A stretch of 64,000 nucleotides of DNA from JANXUC01 sp043749225 (GTDB lineage Bacteria; Acidobacteriota; Terriglobia; Terriglobales; Acidobacteriaceae). The notes below the pieces were generated by a model, which made no database searches, had not been told where the DNA came from, and saw nothing but the letters and a program-made list of their open reading frames with translations. Both the position numbers and the translations under genes were made by a program. The DNA is taken from positions 1 to 64,000 of the forward strand of contig JAYVEP010000211.1 in assembly GCA_043749225.1 (NCBI GenBank), read 5' to 3'. Shown in pieces: positions 7,832 through 17,188 of the stretch (the stretch's first letter is position 1; every line of letters starts with the position of its first letter).

Positions 7832-8405
7832 ATCAAAGCCCCAAAAAGATAGGCTCTAAAACCGTGAGGCAAGTCCGGTTCTTACCTCGTGAAACTCTCT
7901 GTCCCGCGTGTTGATGACGGTAGGATTGAATGTTCCCGCGGATTGGAACCCGTCGCCGCGCGGAGAGAGGATGGGATTGGGAGAAACGCGGTTCCATTGG
8001 CCAAAAGGTGGAGTGAACTGTGCTGTGGCAAAAGGATCGAGAGCTAGGAGGGGGCCAGAGGCAGAACTAAGATTGAAGTTATCTGCGGTACCCCGGAATG
8101 GACCCGGGCCGAGTTTCTAGTGCGTGCTGCGGATTCTCTCATGGCGCCTCTCGCAAATGAACGGACTCTTGCTACTGACGGGACCCGTGAATGAAGACTG
8201 CATCATATACCCGCAAGGTTCCCAAAAGGGGCAGTGATGGGACCAGAGCTCGCTCCGCAGTATTTCGGTTGTTCCTGACCCCGTGTTAGCATCGCTGCTC
8301 TCTTTTTTGTCTTACCTAACAGTACCAACCATCAGAACTGCGCTTCGAAGGCCGATTTCCGGGCTGACATGTGTAGCTGAGACTCGACGAAGGTGGCTTA
8401 CCGCT

Positions 8406-9834
8406 ATGAAAAAGATCGTTCTTACAGCCGCACTGTGGATTACCTTGTGTGCAACAGTAGTAGCTCAAACCGTTCAACCCCTCGTACACCAGCCGCCGAA
8501 TGGCGCGGGCATCGCATTTCTTCTCACTGATGGCACGGTTCTTGCGCAGGGGAACCTCAGTTCTGACTGGTGGAAGCTCACTCCTGACAACAAGGGTAGC
8601 TACGTGAACGGCACCTGGGCGCAGATGGCCAGCCTGCCCTCCGGGTATGCTCCCCGATGCTTTTTCGTCGGCTGTCCTTGCGGATGGGCGGCTCGTTATC
8701 ACAGGCGGCGAGTATAACAACGGAAACTTTCTGCTGACGAATTTGGGTGCGATTTACGATCCCAAGACAAATAAGTGGACTCCTCTAAAACCTCCCACGG
8801 GTTGGAAGACGATTGGAGATTCGCCGTCGTCAGTGCTGCCCGATGGCTCGTTTATCGTCGGGCAGAAAGTGACGAAGTCGGTGGCGCAGCTGGATCCTAA
8901 GACGCTGACCTGGAAGGTATTGCCTTCGACGGGGAAGAACCACTTCAATTCGGAAGAGGGTTGGACATTGATGCCGAATGGATCAATTCTGACGGCAGAC
9001 GTGAAGAACGCTCCGAATTCCGAATTCTTTAATCCTGCAACCGCGAAATGGACCTCGGCAGGGAGCACGATTGTTGATCTTCATTCGCCGACCCCGATTG
9101 TCGGATGTATCCCCTATCCGGGTGGCTACTACTATCCGCCGGGAGAAATCGGGGCTCAGATTTTGCGCCCAGACGGCACTGTTTTCGTGGCTGGAGGCAC
9201 GCCAAAGGGCGGCTCTTCGGGACACACTTCCGTCTATCATCCCAGCACGAAGACATGGGTGGTTGGGCCGAATTTTCCGACGGGCGATGATGCGGGCGAT
9301 ACCAGTGCTGTTCTGTTGCCGAGTGGAAATGTTCTAGTGGGCGGCAACTCCGGAACGGTTTACGAGTTTGATGGAGTCAATCTGAAAGCAACTGGTAGCG
9401 GTGTCGGCGGTCCGGTGCTGATTCTTCCCACCGGGCAGGCTCTTTTGGAGGGCTTCAGTCTAGCCGTCTACAACGCGAAGGGAATCGCGCAGGCTGCCTG
9501 GAAGCCGGTCATCAAGACCGCTCCTTCGGCTGTGACCCACGGGATGACCTACACCATTTCCGGCACGCAGTTGAATGGCCTGTCGCAGGCGGCGGGATTT
9601 GGCGATGAATTTGAAACGGCGACCAACTACCCGCTGGTTCGAATCACGAACAAGAGCAGCAATCATGTCTTTTACGCCCGGACGCATGATCACACTTCGA
9701 TGGGCGTTGCAACAGGCAGTACGATTGTGTCGACCAGCTTCGATGTTCCGGTTGGGATAGAGACTGGTTTGGCGACGCTGGTGGTGGTTGCGAACGGCAT
9801 TGCTTCGGCGCCAAAGAACATTACGGTGAACTAA
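8406..9834 (+). CDS. Secreted Kelch/galactose-oxidase-like protein (frameshifted)
   Basis: A protein of about 475 residues read in two frames. It begins MKKIVLTAALWITLCATVVA, a signal peptide. Kelch-like blades follow, each with the DGxVLxxGG pattern: LLTDGTVLAQG, LADGRLVITGGEYN, LRPDGTVFVAGG, LPSGNVLVGG. The C-terminal part (VTHGMTYTISGTQL through VPVGIETGLATLVVV) is an Ig-like/DUF1929-type end. At 8652-8655 a run of four C shifts the frame: with three C the text reads GYAPDAFSSAVLADG without a break. The second frame alone is open from 8647. It is probably an intact extracellular protein with a one-base consensus error, or a recent frameshift. Enzymatic activity is not predicted with any confidence. 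Confidence 0.8.
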
Positions 9835-9859
9835 AGATCAAAATGTTTCTTCTGGGAGC

Positions 9860-9889
9860 GCGCCCGGGCTAAGGCTCGGGCGCTTTTTT
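9860..9889 (+). terminator. Rho-independent terminator
   Basis: GC-rich stem GCGCCCGGG / CTCGGGCGC with a 6-base loop, followed directly by TTTTTT, 25 bases after the Kelch-type stop codon. Confidence 0.85.
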
Positions 9890-9900
9890 GTGCGTGCTGG

Positions 9901-10656
9901 CTAGCTGCCCAGCTTCTGTGCCCAACCGGCAAAGGCATGCCAAGCAGCGGTCTGTCCTATGGGCACCCGAGTCCACTGCACCACGATGAGGAAAGCACAG
10001 GCCCAGATCGTGGCGCGATGGATTTTGTGCGTAAACCATAAGTCGTAGGCCGCCAACAGAAGAAGAAAAACATAGGTGAGCAGCGTCGCCGCAATGGGTT
10101 TGCCGTGGAGCATGGCGAAGGGCCAGCGGGCTATGTCAGCGATCATGAGGCCCGTGGTGGCAACCAGGATGATACGTTTGTGCGCCGCCGGATTAAACCG
10201 CGCGCAGAAGGCCGAAAAAACGAGCACAGAAAAAATCAGCATGTCGCCAATCGGGATCACGTAGAAAGTCCTGGGATCGAGGCCCGGAGGGCTGCTTCCG
10301 CGGCTGAGCGCGTTGGTCGCTGCCAGGATTCCAAGTACAACCATGAGACATGCCAAGAGGAAGCCCGCAATGCCGAGGCGGCGGTGAATATCTACGCGAC
10401 CAGCAGAGACCAGAGCAGTCTGTGCCAGCAGAAGAAGAATCCAGGCTGAAAATACGGCTCCGTGGAAGTGAATGATAGGGCTGGGTAGTGGTGCGTGGAA
10501 TACTCCCGCCAGGTAGTAGGTATGGGCAAAGCCAACGAAGACGGTGACCAGAACCAGCAGGGCCATTGCAGAGAAGAAGAAATGATCGTAACGCCGGCCC
10601 GAAAGGCCAGTGTAGGCTTTCATGGCATTGCCTGCTTCCGCGGTCGCAGTCGACAT
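9901..10656 (-). CDS. Conserved polytopic membrane protein
   Basis: About 251 residues with six or seven hydrophobic helices: FFFSAMALLVLVTVFVGFAH, FHGAVFSAWILLLLAQTALV, LGIAGFLLACLMVVLGILAA, MLIFSVLVFSAF, LTYVFLLLLAAYDLWF. Several His lie at membrane boundaries (HFHGAVFSAW, HRRLG, HKRII), a pattern seen in haem- or quinone-binding membrane proteins, but I do not recognise a named family. Start at 10656: GGGAGG lies 6 bases upstream; an in-frame start at 10668 is less likely. It is divergent from the radical SAM gene with ~230 bases between, so shared regulation is possible but not shown. Confidence 0.75.
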   Translation of the reverse strand: MSTATAEAGNAMKAYTGLSGRRYDHFFFSAMALLVLVTVFVGFAHTYYLAGVFHAPLPSPIIHFHGAVFSAWILLLLAQTALVSAGRVDIHRRLGIAGFLLACLMVVLGILAATNALSRGSSPPGLDPRTFYVIPIGDMLIFSVLVFSAFCARFNPAAHKRIILVATTGLMIADIARWPFAMLHGKPIAATLLTYVFLLLLAAYDLWFTHKIHRATIWACAFLIVVQWTRVPIGQTAAWHAFAGWAQKLGS

Positions 10657-10884
10657 GGCACCTCCCAATTGTTACAGATATGGTGCGAATTCCCGGTGGT
10701 TGCGGAAGAGAGCTGCGATCTCTCGTTGGCGCGGTTCGGGAGGTAATTTCTCTAAATGCCGTCTCGCCCAGGCTGCGAAGTGGTTCTTGTGATCTCCATC
10801 ACAATGGGCCGTGGTCGCTGTCACGGCTGGGCTTCCGACTCATGGTGAGAATGGTCTCTAGCGTTGCAAAGAAAGAGGTTCCTG

Positions 10885-12186
10885 ATGGAGATCGCCGGTC
10901 ACACCTTCGCTGAAAAGTTCATCCCCCGCTTAGTTTTCTGGGAAACAACGAAGGGTTGCAATCTGCGCTGCGTGCATTGTCGCGCTACCGCGACGGAGCT
11001 GAGCTCGCCGACCGATCTTTCGACAGCGCAGTCGCTGGAGGTGATTGACCAGATTGCGGGGATGGCAAAGCCGATCCTTGTTTTCAGTGGCGGTGAGCCG
11101 CTGTTTCGGGCAGACATCTTCCAACTGGCGCGCTATGCAACCGAGAAGGGATTGCTGGTAGCCCTGGCGACCAACGGGACGCTGGTAACGAAGGAGGTTG
11201 CGCGAATGATCTGCGATTCCGGCGTGCAGCGAGTTGCGATTAGCTTGGATGGCGCCGATTCGCGCACGCATGACAGTTTCCGAGGAATTCCCGGAGCCTT
11301 TGACGCGGCGGTGCAGGGATTGCGCAACCTGCAAGAGCTGGGCATGTCGACGCAGATTAACATGACGATTGCCCGGCATAATGCTCGGCAGTTGCCGCAG
11401 GTGCTGGCGCTAGCTCGCAGATTGGGCGCCGATGCGCTGCATACATTCTTACTGGTGCCGGTGGGATGCGGAGTCAACATTGCCGCCGACCAGATGGTTC
11501 CACCCGCCGAGTACGAAGAAATGCTGAATTGGTTCTACGACCAGTCCAAGGTGGGCGGAATTGAATTGAAAGCGACATGTGCACCGCACTATTACCGCGT
11601 GTTGCGACAGCGGCGGGCGGAGGAGCAACCTTCAGCGCTGGCGGCTGCCGAGGCTCAGCACGCGGCTGCAAACGGTGATCACGCCGCGCACGGGCACCCG
11701 TCGCACGGCGGGCACCTGTCACACATTGGCCCAACCGACATGACCATGCCGGGATCAACGGGGATCGCGTTCACGCCCAATCTGGCGGACCACAAACCGG
11801 CGCACACCGCCGCCATGAGCGCTACGACAAAAGGTTGCTTGGCCGGGAGCGCGGTCTGCTTCATTTCGCATCAGGGAGAAGTGTATCCCTGTGGCTACCT
11901 GCCCGTGCTGGCTGGCGATTTACGGAAGACTCCGTTTGCGGAAATCTGGCGGGATGCTCCGGTCTTTAATACACTCCGCGATACTTCAAATCTGGAAGGC
12001 AAGTGTGGATATTGCGAATTCAAGAATGTGTGTATGGGCTGCCGCGCCCGCGCCTTTGCTGCCACGGGAAACTACCTGAGTGAGGAACCTTTCTGTGTTT
12101 ACGAACCGCACACCACGGATCGGGTTAAGAAAGACCGCGCGGCGGTGAGCCGGGTAGAGCATTCCAAGCTTACGGTGCTGCAATAG
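10885..12186 (+). CDS. Radical SAM/SPASM enzyme (NirJ/AhbD-like)
   Basis: About 433 residues. The radical SAM cluster motif is CNLRCVHC (Cys25, Cys29, Cys32), followed by VFSGGEPLF and later LATNGT and ISLDG. The C-terminal SPASM part has CLAGSAVCFISHQGEVYPCG, then CGYCEFKNVCMGCRARA, enough Cys for extra Fe-S clusters. The family includes haem-modifying enzymes such as NirJ, AhbC and AhbD, and peptide maturases; no precursor peptide is seen nearby. Between the two parts lies an unusual insert rich in His and Ala (HAAHGHPSHGGHLSHIG), possibly metal-binding. Start at ATG 10885, after AGAGG. The next gene (YwiC-like) begins 21 bases later, so they form an operon. Substrate unknown; a haem-related role is inference. 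Confidence 0.82.
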   Translation: MEIAGHTFAEKFIPRLVFWETTKGCNLRCVHCRATATELSSPTDLSTAQSLEVIDQIAGMAKPILVFSGGEPLFRADIFQLARYATEKGLLVALATNGTLVTKEVARMICDSGVQRVAISLDGADSRTHDSFRGIPGAFDAAVQGLRNLQELGMSTQINMTIARHNARQLPQVLALARRLGADALHTFLLVPVGCGVNIAADQMVPPAEYEEMLNWFYDQSKVGGIELKATCAPHYYRVLRQRRAEEQPSALAAAEAQHAAANGDHAAHGHPSHGGHLSHIGPTDMTMPGSTGIAFTPNLADHKPAHTAAMSATTKGCLAGSAVCFISHQGEVYPCGYLPVLAGDLRKTPFAEIWRDAPVFNTLRDTSNLEGKCGYCEFKNVCMGCRARAFAATGNYLSEEPFCVYEPHTTDRVKKDRAAVSRVEHSKLTVLQ

Positions 12187-12207
12187 CTACTGCACCCAGC
12201 AATCAGA

Positions 12208-13116
12208 ATGGAGCATTTCAAGATGGGACAGACCGCCGCATTTCCGCTAGCAAACCCTAATAGACCCCTGACCGAGCTATCGCCCGCACCGTCGCCGGAG
12301 CGCCTGAAGGCATTGGTCGTTCCACGCGAACACGGAGCGTGGGGCATCTTGGTGGTGCCGCTACTCGTCGGTGGCGCGGTGGGGATGCGTTTCCAGGGCA
12401 AGATTGAGCCAGTCATTTTGCTGCTAGGCGCGGCCTTGTCGCTGTTCTGGCTGCGCGCACCGGTGGAAAGCCTCCTTGGCACGGGTGTTATGCGGGCTCA
12501 GCCCGGCCAGGAGCGGCGTCATGTGATCAGTGCGATTGCGTTGGCAGCGGCGCTATCTTTCTTCTTCCTTGCGGTGTTGTTGCCAGAATGGAATAACTTG
12601 CCCCTCCTGCCGCTTGCCGGCGCGGTTACCCTCGCATTCGCTGGGCAGGCCGTTTTGAAAAAAATGGGCCGTTCCACACGGATGGCTTCGCAGATTGTTG
12701 GAGCCATCGGGCTTACGGTCACCGCGCCCGCAGCCTATTGCGTCGCCACTGGACGGCTGGATACGCTGGCTCTTGGCCTGTGGCTGGCGACCTTCTTGTT
12801 CTCGGCCAGTCAGATTTACTTCGTGCAGTTGCGAATTCGCGGGTCGAAGCTCGCTGCGTTTAAGGACAGAGTCAGGCAGGGAGCGGGATTCCTGGCGGCG
12901 GAAGCCCTTATCTTCGCGGCGCTGTTACTGGCAGTGCGCAGCGGATGGCTGGCCGCTGTGAGTTGTGTTGCCTTCGCGCCGTCGATTCTCCGTGGAACCG
13001 CATGGTACCTGCGAAAACCCCAGTCGTTGAATGTGCGCAAGCTGGGATGGAGTGAAATGCGGCAGTCTCTCCTCTTCGGCGTACTGCTGGTATTCAGTGT
13101 GTATTGGTCCCGCTGA
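12208..13116 (+). CDS. YwiC-like family membrane protein
   Basis: 302 residues with about eight membrane helices. The motif VPREHGAWGILVVPLL (residues 38-53) is the signature of the YwiC-like family, named after a B. subtilis gene of unknown function in a nitrate-respiration neighbourhood. Helices include VILLLGAALSLFWLRAPVE, VISAIALAAALSFFFLAVLL and LLFGVLLVFSVYW. It follows the radical SAM gene at 21 bases and is probably co-transcribed. An alternative start at ATG 12223 has GGAG at a better distance. Family assignment is good; function unknown. Confidence 0.82.
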   Translation: MEHFKMGQTAAFPLANPNRPLTELSPAPSPERLKALVVPREHGAWGILVVPLLVGGAVGMRFQGKIEPVILLLGAALSLFWLRAPVESLLGTGVMRAQPGQERRHVISAIALAAALSFFFLAVLLPEWNNLPLLPLAGAVTLAFAGQAVLKKMGRSTRMASQIVGAIGLTVTAPAAYCVATGRLDTLALGLWLATFLFSASQIYFVQLRIRGSKLAAFKDRVRQGAGFLAAEALIFAALLLAVRSGWLAAVSCVAFAPSILRGTAWYLRKPQSLNVRKLGWSEMRQSLLFGVLLVFSVYWSR

Positions 13117-13190
13117 GAGAATTTGCAGGAGTCTAGAGCGGGCACCGCTACTGTTTTGAAACGACGCTTTATTGTGTTCTCGTCTTGAGA

Positions 13191-13196
13191 TACACT
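13191..13196 (+). promoter_or_regulatory. Candidate -10 box, leaderless start of the patatin-like gene
   Basis: TACACT ends 7 bases before the ATG at 13204 and no Shine-Dalgarno sequence is present. Transcription would start about at the ATG. Confidence 0.35.
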
Positions 13197-13203
13197 CCGG
13201 GCC

Positions 13204-15025
13204 ATGCCGGAGAATCGTTACGCCGCAGCTTCCAAGAAATGTGACATTGTCATGAAGGGTGGTATCACTTCTGGCATTGTCTATCCCCGCGCCGTGACTC
13301 GCCTGGCGCAGGAATACCGTTTCCAGTCCATTGGAGGGACGTCCGCAGGCGCCATCGCTGCTGCGATAACAGCGGCGGCAGAGTACCGACGGAGCAACGG
13401 CGAGATTGTCTGGGAGGAAATAAACGAGATTCCCGTGGCTGGGGGCAAAGTCGACCGCTGGATCCGGATCGAATCTTTTTGAACTGTTTCAGCCCCAGAA
13501 GAGCATGACGAGGATCTTTCGGGTCGCCTCAGCTTTCCTCGCGTATTCAGGATGGCGACGCTGGTGGACTTTGGGCACGGCACTCTGGCTGGATTTGCTG
13601 CTGGGCGCCGCGCCAGGCTTGGCGGTTGTTTTTCTTTCGTGGGCAGCGCACCCGGTCGCCGGAGGCATTTTGGGCGCGCTCATTGCATTGGCGGGTGCCC
13701 CACTAGCAGCGATTGCTGTCGTTGCGCTGCGAGCATTGCGCTTACCGAAGAATCACTTTGGCCTCTGCACGGGTTATGCAGAGCCACAACCCGGCCAGCC
13801 CGTTACCCTGGTCGAGTGGCTAAACAACAAGATTAATTCGTTGGCGGGGCACTCTTCGGAGAAGCCGCTAACTTTCGGAGACTTGCGCCGAGCCGGTGTC
13901 ACGCTCAAGATGATGAGCACAAATCTTACGTTGGGGCATCCTCACACGCTGCCATTCGACAGCAACGAGTTCTATTTTTCCCCGGACGAGATGCGCGGGT
14001 ACTTTCCAAAACAGGTCGTTGACTGGATGGTAAAGCACCCAGCGAAGGTTTCTGAACATGGAGAGAAAGTGGAGAGTGGTGGTTTTGCTCCTTTGCCAGC
14101 AGCGGATGACTTGCCCGTGATTGTAGGGACTCGGATGACTTTAAGTTTTCCGTTTCTGTTCTGCGCCGTTCCTCTCTACGCCGTGGATTGGACGCGTCGC
14201 CGGCGAACTGCGGATGAGGCACCTGCTAAAAAGCGTGTGGCGGGCGATGCCCTCAGTCCCGACGAATCCCGACGTCCGGAGGTTGTTTGGTTCTCCGACG
14301 GCGGCATTTGTAGTAATTTCCCTTTGCATTTGTTCGATTCGCCGCTTCCGCGTTGGCCTACGTTTGGGTTGGATCTTCGCGAAGAGCGCGAAGACCACCC
14401 GAATAGCCACCTCTGGATGCCGACGAATAACCAGGGCGGGATCGCGCAAGAGTGGAAGCGTTGGTCGAGTACTGGAATGGCGGCACTCAGCTTTGCGGGT
14501 TCCATTGTCGATGCAGCCCGCAATTGGACTGACAATCTGCAAACGATGGTTCCGGGTTACCGCGACCGCATCGCGCACATTTACTTGACCAAAAAAGAAG
14601 GCGGACTCAACCTGAATATGCCAACCGAGGTTGTGCGGGGAATCGCGGAGTATGGTGAGCAGGCGGGCGAAAAGCTCGCAGATCACTTTCTGCGCGGAGT
14701 CGACAACGGCAAATCCACCCCCATGACCTGGGATAACCACCGTTGGATTCGCTATCGATCGACAATGGAAGTGCTGGCCGACTTTTTATCGCGATTTGCG
14801 AATTCATTGGAACATCCCGAACCCGGCGACCGTACTTATTCAGAGCTGATCAAGCGGGAAGCAGGAGATCCTCCTGACAGCTACCGCCTCACCGAGGAGC
14901 AGCGTGAGTTTGCTCGCGATGCTACTCGGCAGGTTGCCGATCTGGGCCAGGAGATGGGAGACTACGATTTGTCCGAAGGCGCGCCGCGCCCCAAGCCCGG
15001 TTTGCGCGTGCGGCCGCAGTTCTAG
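13204..15025 (+). CDS. Patatin-like phospholipase with internal membrane insert (frameshifted)
   Basis: About 606 residues in two frames. The first (to 13482) has the oxyanion loop MKGGITSGIVYP (residues 17-28) and nucleophile elbow GTSAG (Ser47). The second, from about 13478, has the catalytic Asp in FSDGGICSNFPLHLF. Together they make the Ser-Asp dyad of patatin acyl hydrolases. The break is a run of five T at 13476-13480: with four T the text reads RIESFELFQPQKSM and continues in frame. Between Ser and Asp sits an insert with two or three hydrophobic helices (TLGTALWLDLLLGAAPGLAV, GILGALIALAGAPLAAIAVV), so the enzyme may be membrane-anchored. Substrate unknown. A single-base error or a recent mutation would explain the split equally well. 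Confidence 0.82.
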
Positions 15026-15109
15026 AGAAGGGCGAATCACCTCAAAGAATGATACCCCAGCTTCGATTTGAGGCGGTATGCTCTTGAGTTCAACATTTTC
15101 GGAGGAATC

Positions 15110-17146
15110 GTGAGATCTTTCCGCGTTTCGATGGCTAGCGCTGTCGCCGCCGTGGCTGTGTTGGTCGCAGTTCCATTGGTTCCGCTGCATCCTGCCGTTG
15201 CTGCGGTCCCCGCGAAAGCCGTCGCTTCCGCGCCCGCGATCCCAGGTTCAAGTGGGATCCCAAATACCACGTCCGCTATTAACTCGCCCCAGCCGCTCTC
15301 GCAGCGCGTCGTTCACTACGAGATTGATGCCAAGTTGGATGCCAAGAAGAAGAGTGTGGAGGCGACGGAAGTCCTCACTTACCGCAATCTGACTGGGCGG
15401 CCCCAAGATACATTTCCCTTCCATCTTTACCTAAATGCGTTTCAGCCGAAATCCACATTCGTAACCGAAACGCACAATGGGGAGGGATTTCGCGGCGATT
15501 TCAATTGGGACGAAAAAGAAGAGGCTTCCGAAGAAGTAGAGTCCCTGGAAGTGGAAGGAATGGGCGACCTTACTAGGGAAATTCAATTCATTTCTCCGGA
15601 TGACGGCAATCCGAATGACCACACTGTTTTCCAGGTTAAGCTACCGCGTGCAGTAGCTCCGGGCGAGGAAGTAAAGTTCCGCATATCGTTTCACGACCAA
15701 TTTGGAGAAGTTGTCGCCCGCACCGGCTACAAACGCGACTTCCTTTTAGCGGGACAGTGGTTCCCAAAGATTGGCGTCTGGTGGAAGGATGCTTGGAACT
15801 GCCATCAATTCCACCAGACGACCGAGTTCTTCGCGGACTTCGGAGTCTTCGACGTGAAGCTGACGGTTCCCCAAAATGAAGTCGTAGGCGCGAGTGGTAT
15901 TGAGGTGGCCAGTACTAATCATTCTGACGGAACAAAGACGGTCGAGTTTCACGGAGAAGACATCCACGATTTTGCCTGGACCGTGCAGCCCGATTATCGA
16001 GTCTTTACCGATACCTTCCAAAGCAGCCTGGGACCAGTGAGCATGCGACTTCTGATGCAGCCCGGGCATGCCGATCAGGCGGCTCGCCACATGAAGGTTT
16101 TGCGTCAGAGCATGCAGCGCTTCAACGATTGGTATGGGCCGTATCCCTATAAGCAAATCACAGTGGTCGATCCGGCTCACGGTGCGACTCAAGCGGGCGG
16201 CATGGAATATCCCACATTCATCACCGGTGACACGTCGTGGTGGATGCCGGATGGCTTGCACCTGGTCGAAGTAGTGGTCGAACACGAATTTGGGCACCAG
16301 TACTGGTACGGCATGGTCGCGACGAACGAGTTCGAAGAAGCCTGGATGGATGAAGGCATCAATCAATACACAGAAGCGAAAGTGCTAGATGACGTCTTCG
16401 GCCAGGGCAGCTCCATGGTTGATATGTGGGGCGTGACTGCGGGTGAGTTGGGATTGGATCGTGTGCAGTACGTGGCAGCCGCGGACCGAGATCCCATGGA
16501 GCGTTTTGCTTACAAGTACATGAGCTTTGGCAGCTACGGACGCATTACCTATGCCAAGACGGCGACGGTATTGCACACACTGGAAAAGGTTATTGGCGAA
16601 GACACGATGCGTCGTGCGCTACATGTTTATTTTATGAAATACCGCTTCACTCATCCCACAGCGGAGGATTTCCTGAAAACCGTCGAAGAGGTTTCAGGGC
16701 AGAACCTGCGCTTGTATTTCGATCAAGCCGTCTACGGTACGCAAGTGATGGACTACGAGATTCTGAAAGCAGAATCCCAGCGGACCGACTGGTTCGGCAG
16801 GAAGCTTCCCGATGAAAAGAAGGGTGTTACGGTGTATCACACGGAAGTGACGGTACATCGCAAGGGTGATTTCATATTTCCTGAGGATGTGCAGATTCGC
16901 TTCGAGAACGGCGAAACCGTGCATGAACGCTGGGATGGGCGCGATCGTTGGATTCGATATTCCTACGACAAGAAGGCGAAGCTGCTTTCGGCGGAGATCG
17001 ATCACGACAATGCGATTGGCTTAGACAAAGACGAGTTCAATAACAGTTTTGTCAGCCAAGGCGACGAGGCGGGGCGACACAAGTTGGTCCATTACTGGAT
17101 CGCGCTGCAGCAGTTTGCCGGGCAGTTGTTGGCGTGGTTTGCGTAA
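15110..17146 (+). CDS. M1-family (gluzincin) aminopeptidase, exported
   Basis: About 678 residues. The N-terminal signal peptide (MASAVAAVAVLVAVPLVPL) and Ala/Pro-rich linker are followed by an M1 beta-domain. The catalytic domain shows GGMEYPT (the GxMEN-like substrate motif) and zinc site HEFGHQYW (His392, Glu393, His396), with Glu415 exactly 18 residues on in WMDEGINQ. The C-terminal beta-rich part ends near DKDEFNNSFV. It is likely a periplasmic or surface zinc peptidase trimming N-terminal residues. Start at GTG 15110 because GGAGGA lies 4-5 bases upstream; the ATG at 15068 lacks one. The following membrane-protein gene is 42 bases downstream, probably in the same operon. Confidence 0.9.
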   Translation: MRSFRVSMASAVAAVAVLVAVPLVPLHPAVAAVPAKAVASAPAIPGSSGIPNTTSAINSPQPLSQRVVHYEIDAKLDAKKKSVEATEVLTYRNLTGRPQDTFPFHLYLNAFQPKSTFVTETHNGEGFRGDFNWDEKEEASEEVESLEVEGMGDLTREIQFISPDDGNPNDHTVFQVKLPRAVAPGEEVKFRISFHDQFGEVVARTGYKRDFLLAGQWFPKIGVWWKDAWNCHQFHQTTEFFADFGVFDVKLTVPQNEVVGASGIEVASTNHSDGTKTVEFHGEDIHDFAWTVQPDYRVFTDTFQSSLGPVSMRLLMQPGHADQAARHMKVLRQSMQRFNDWYGPYPYKQITVVDPAHGATQAGGMEYPTFITGDTSWWMPDGLHLVEVVVEHEFGHQYWYGMVATNEFEEAWMDEGINQYTEAKVLDDVFGQGSSMVDMWGVTAGELGLDRVQYVAAADRDPMERFAYKYMSFGSYGRITYAKTATVLHTLEKVIGEDTMRRALHVYFMKYRFTHPTAEDFLKTVEEVSGQNLRLYFDQAVYGTQVMDYEILKAESQRTDWFGRKLPDEKKGVTVYHTEVTVHRKGDFIFPEDVQIRFENGETVHERWDGRDRWIRYSYDKKAKLLSAEIDHDNAIGLDKDEFNNSFVSQGDEAGRHKLVHYWIALQQFAGQLLAWFA

Positions 17147-17188
17147 TCGTCGCGCTACGAAACATAGAGATATTTGAGAGGACTCAAG

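Larger units (their letters stand above)
7635..8405. other. Long gene-free interval with repeats and possible relic
   Basis: About 770 bases without a credible gene. First part: type F (7713-7746), type B (7769-7795) and type D (7811-7831) repeats in a row. Second part (about 7900-8120): an open frame reading NVPADWNPSPRGERMGLGE that I cannot assign; it may be an eroded gene. The remainder up to the Kelch-type gene shows nothing I can interpret. Confidence 0.5.

Noticed and set aside
7908..8120. 70-residue frame in the gene-free interval
   Set aside because: No Shine-Dalgarno, no family, and no clear composition; kept only as a possible relic.
8652..8655. Programmed frameshift in the Kelch-type gene
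   Set aside because: There is no slippery heptamer or downstream structure; an extra C in a short run is simpler.
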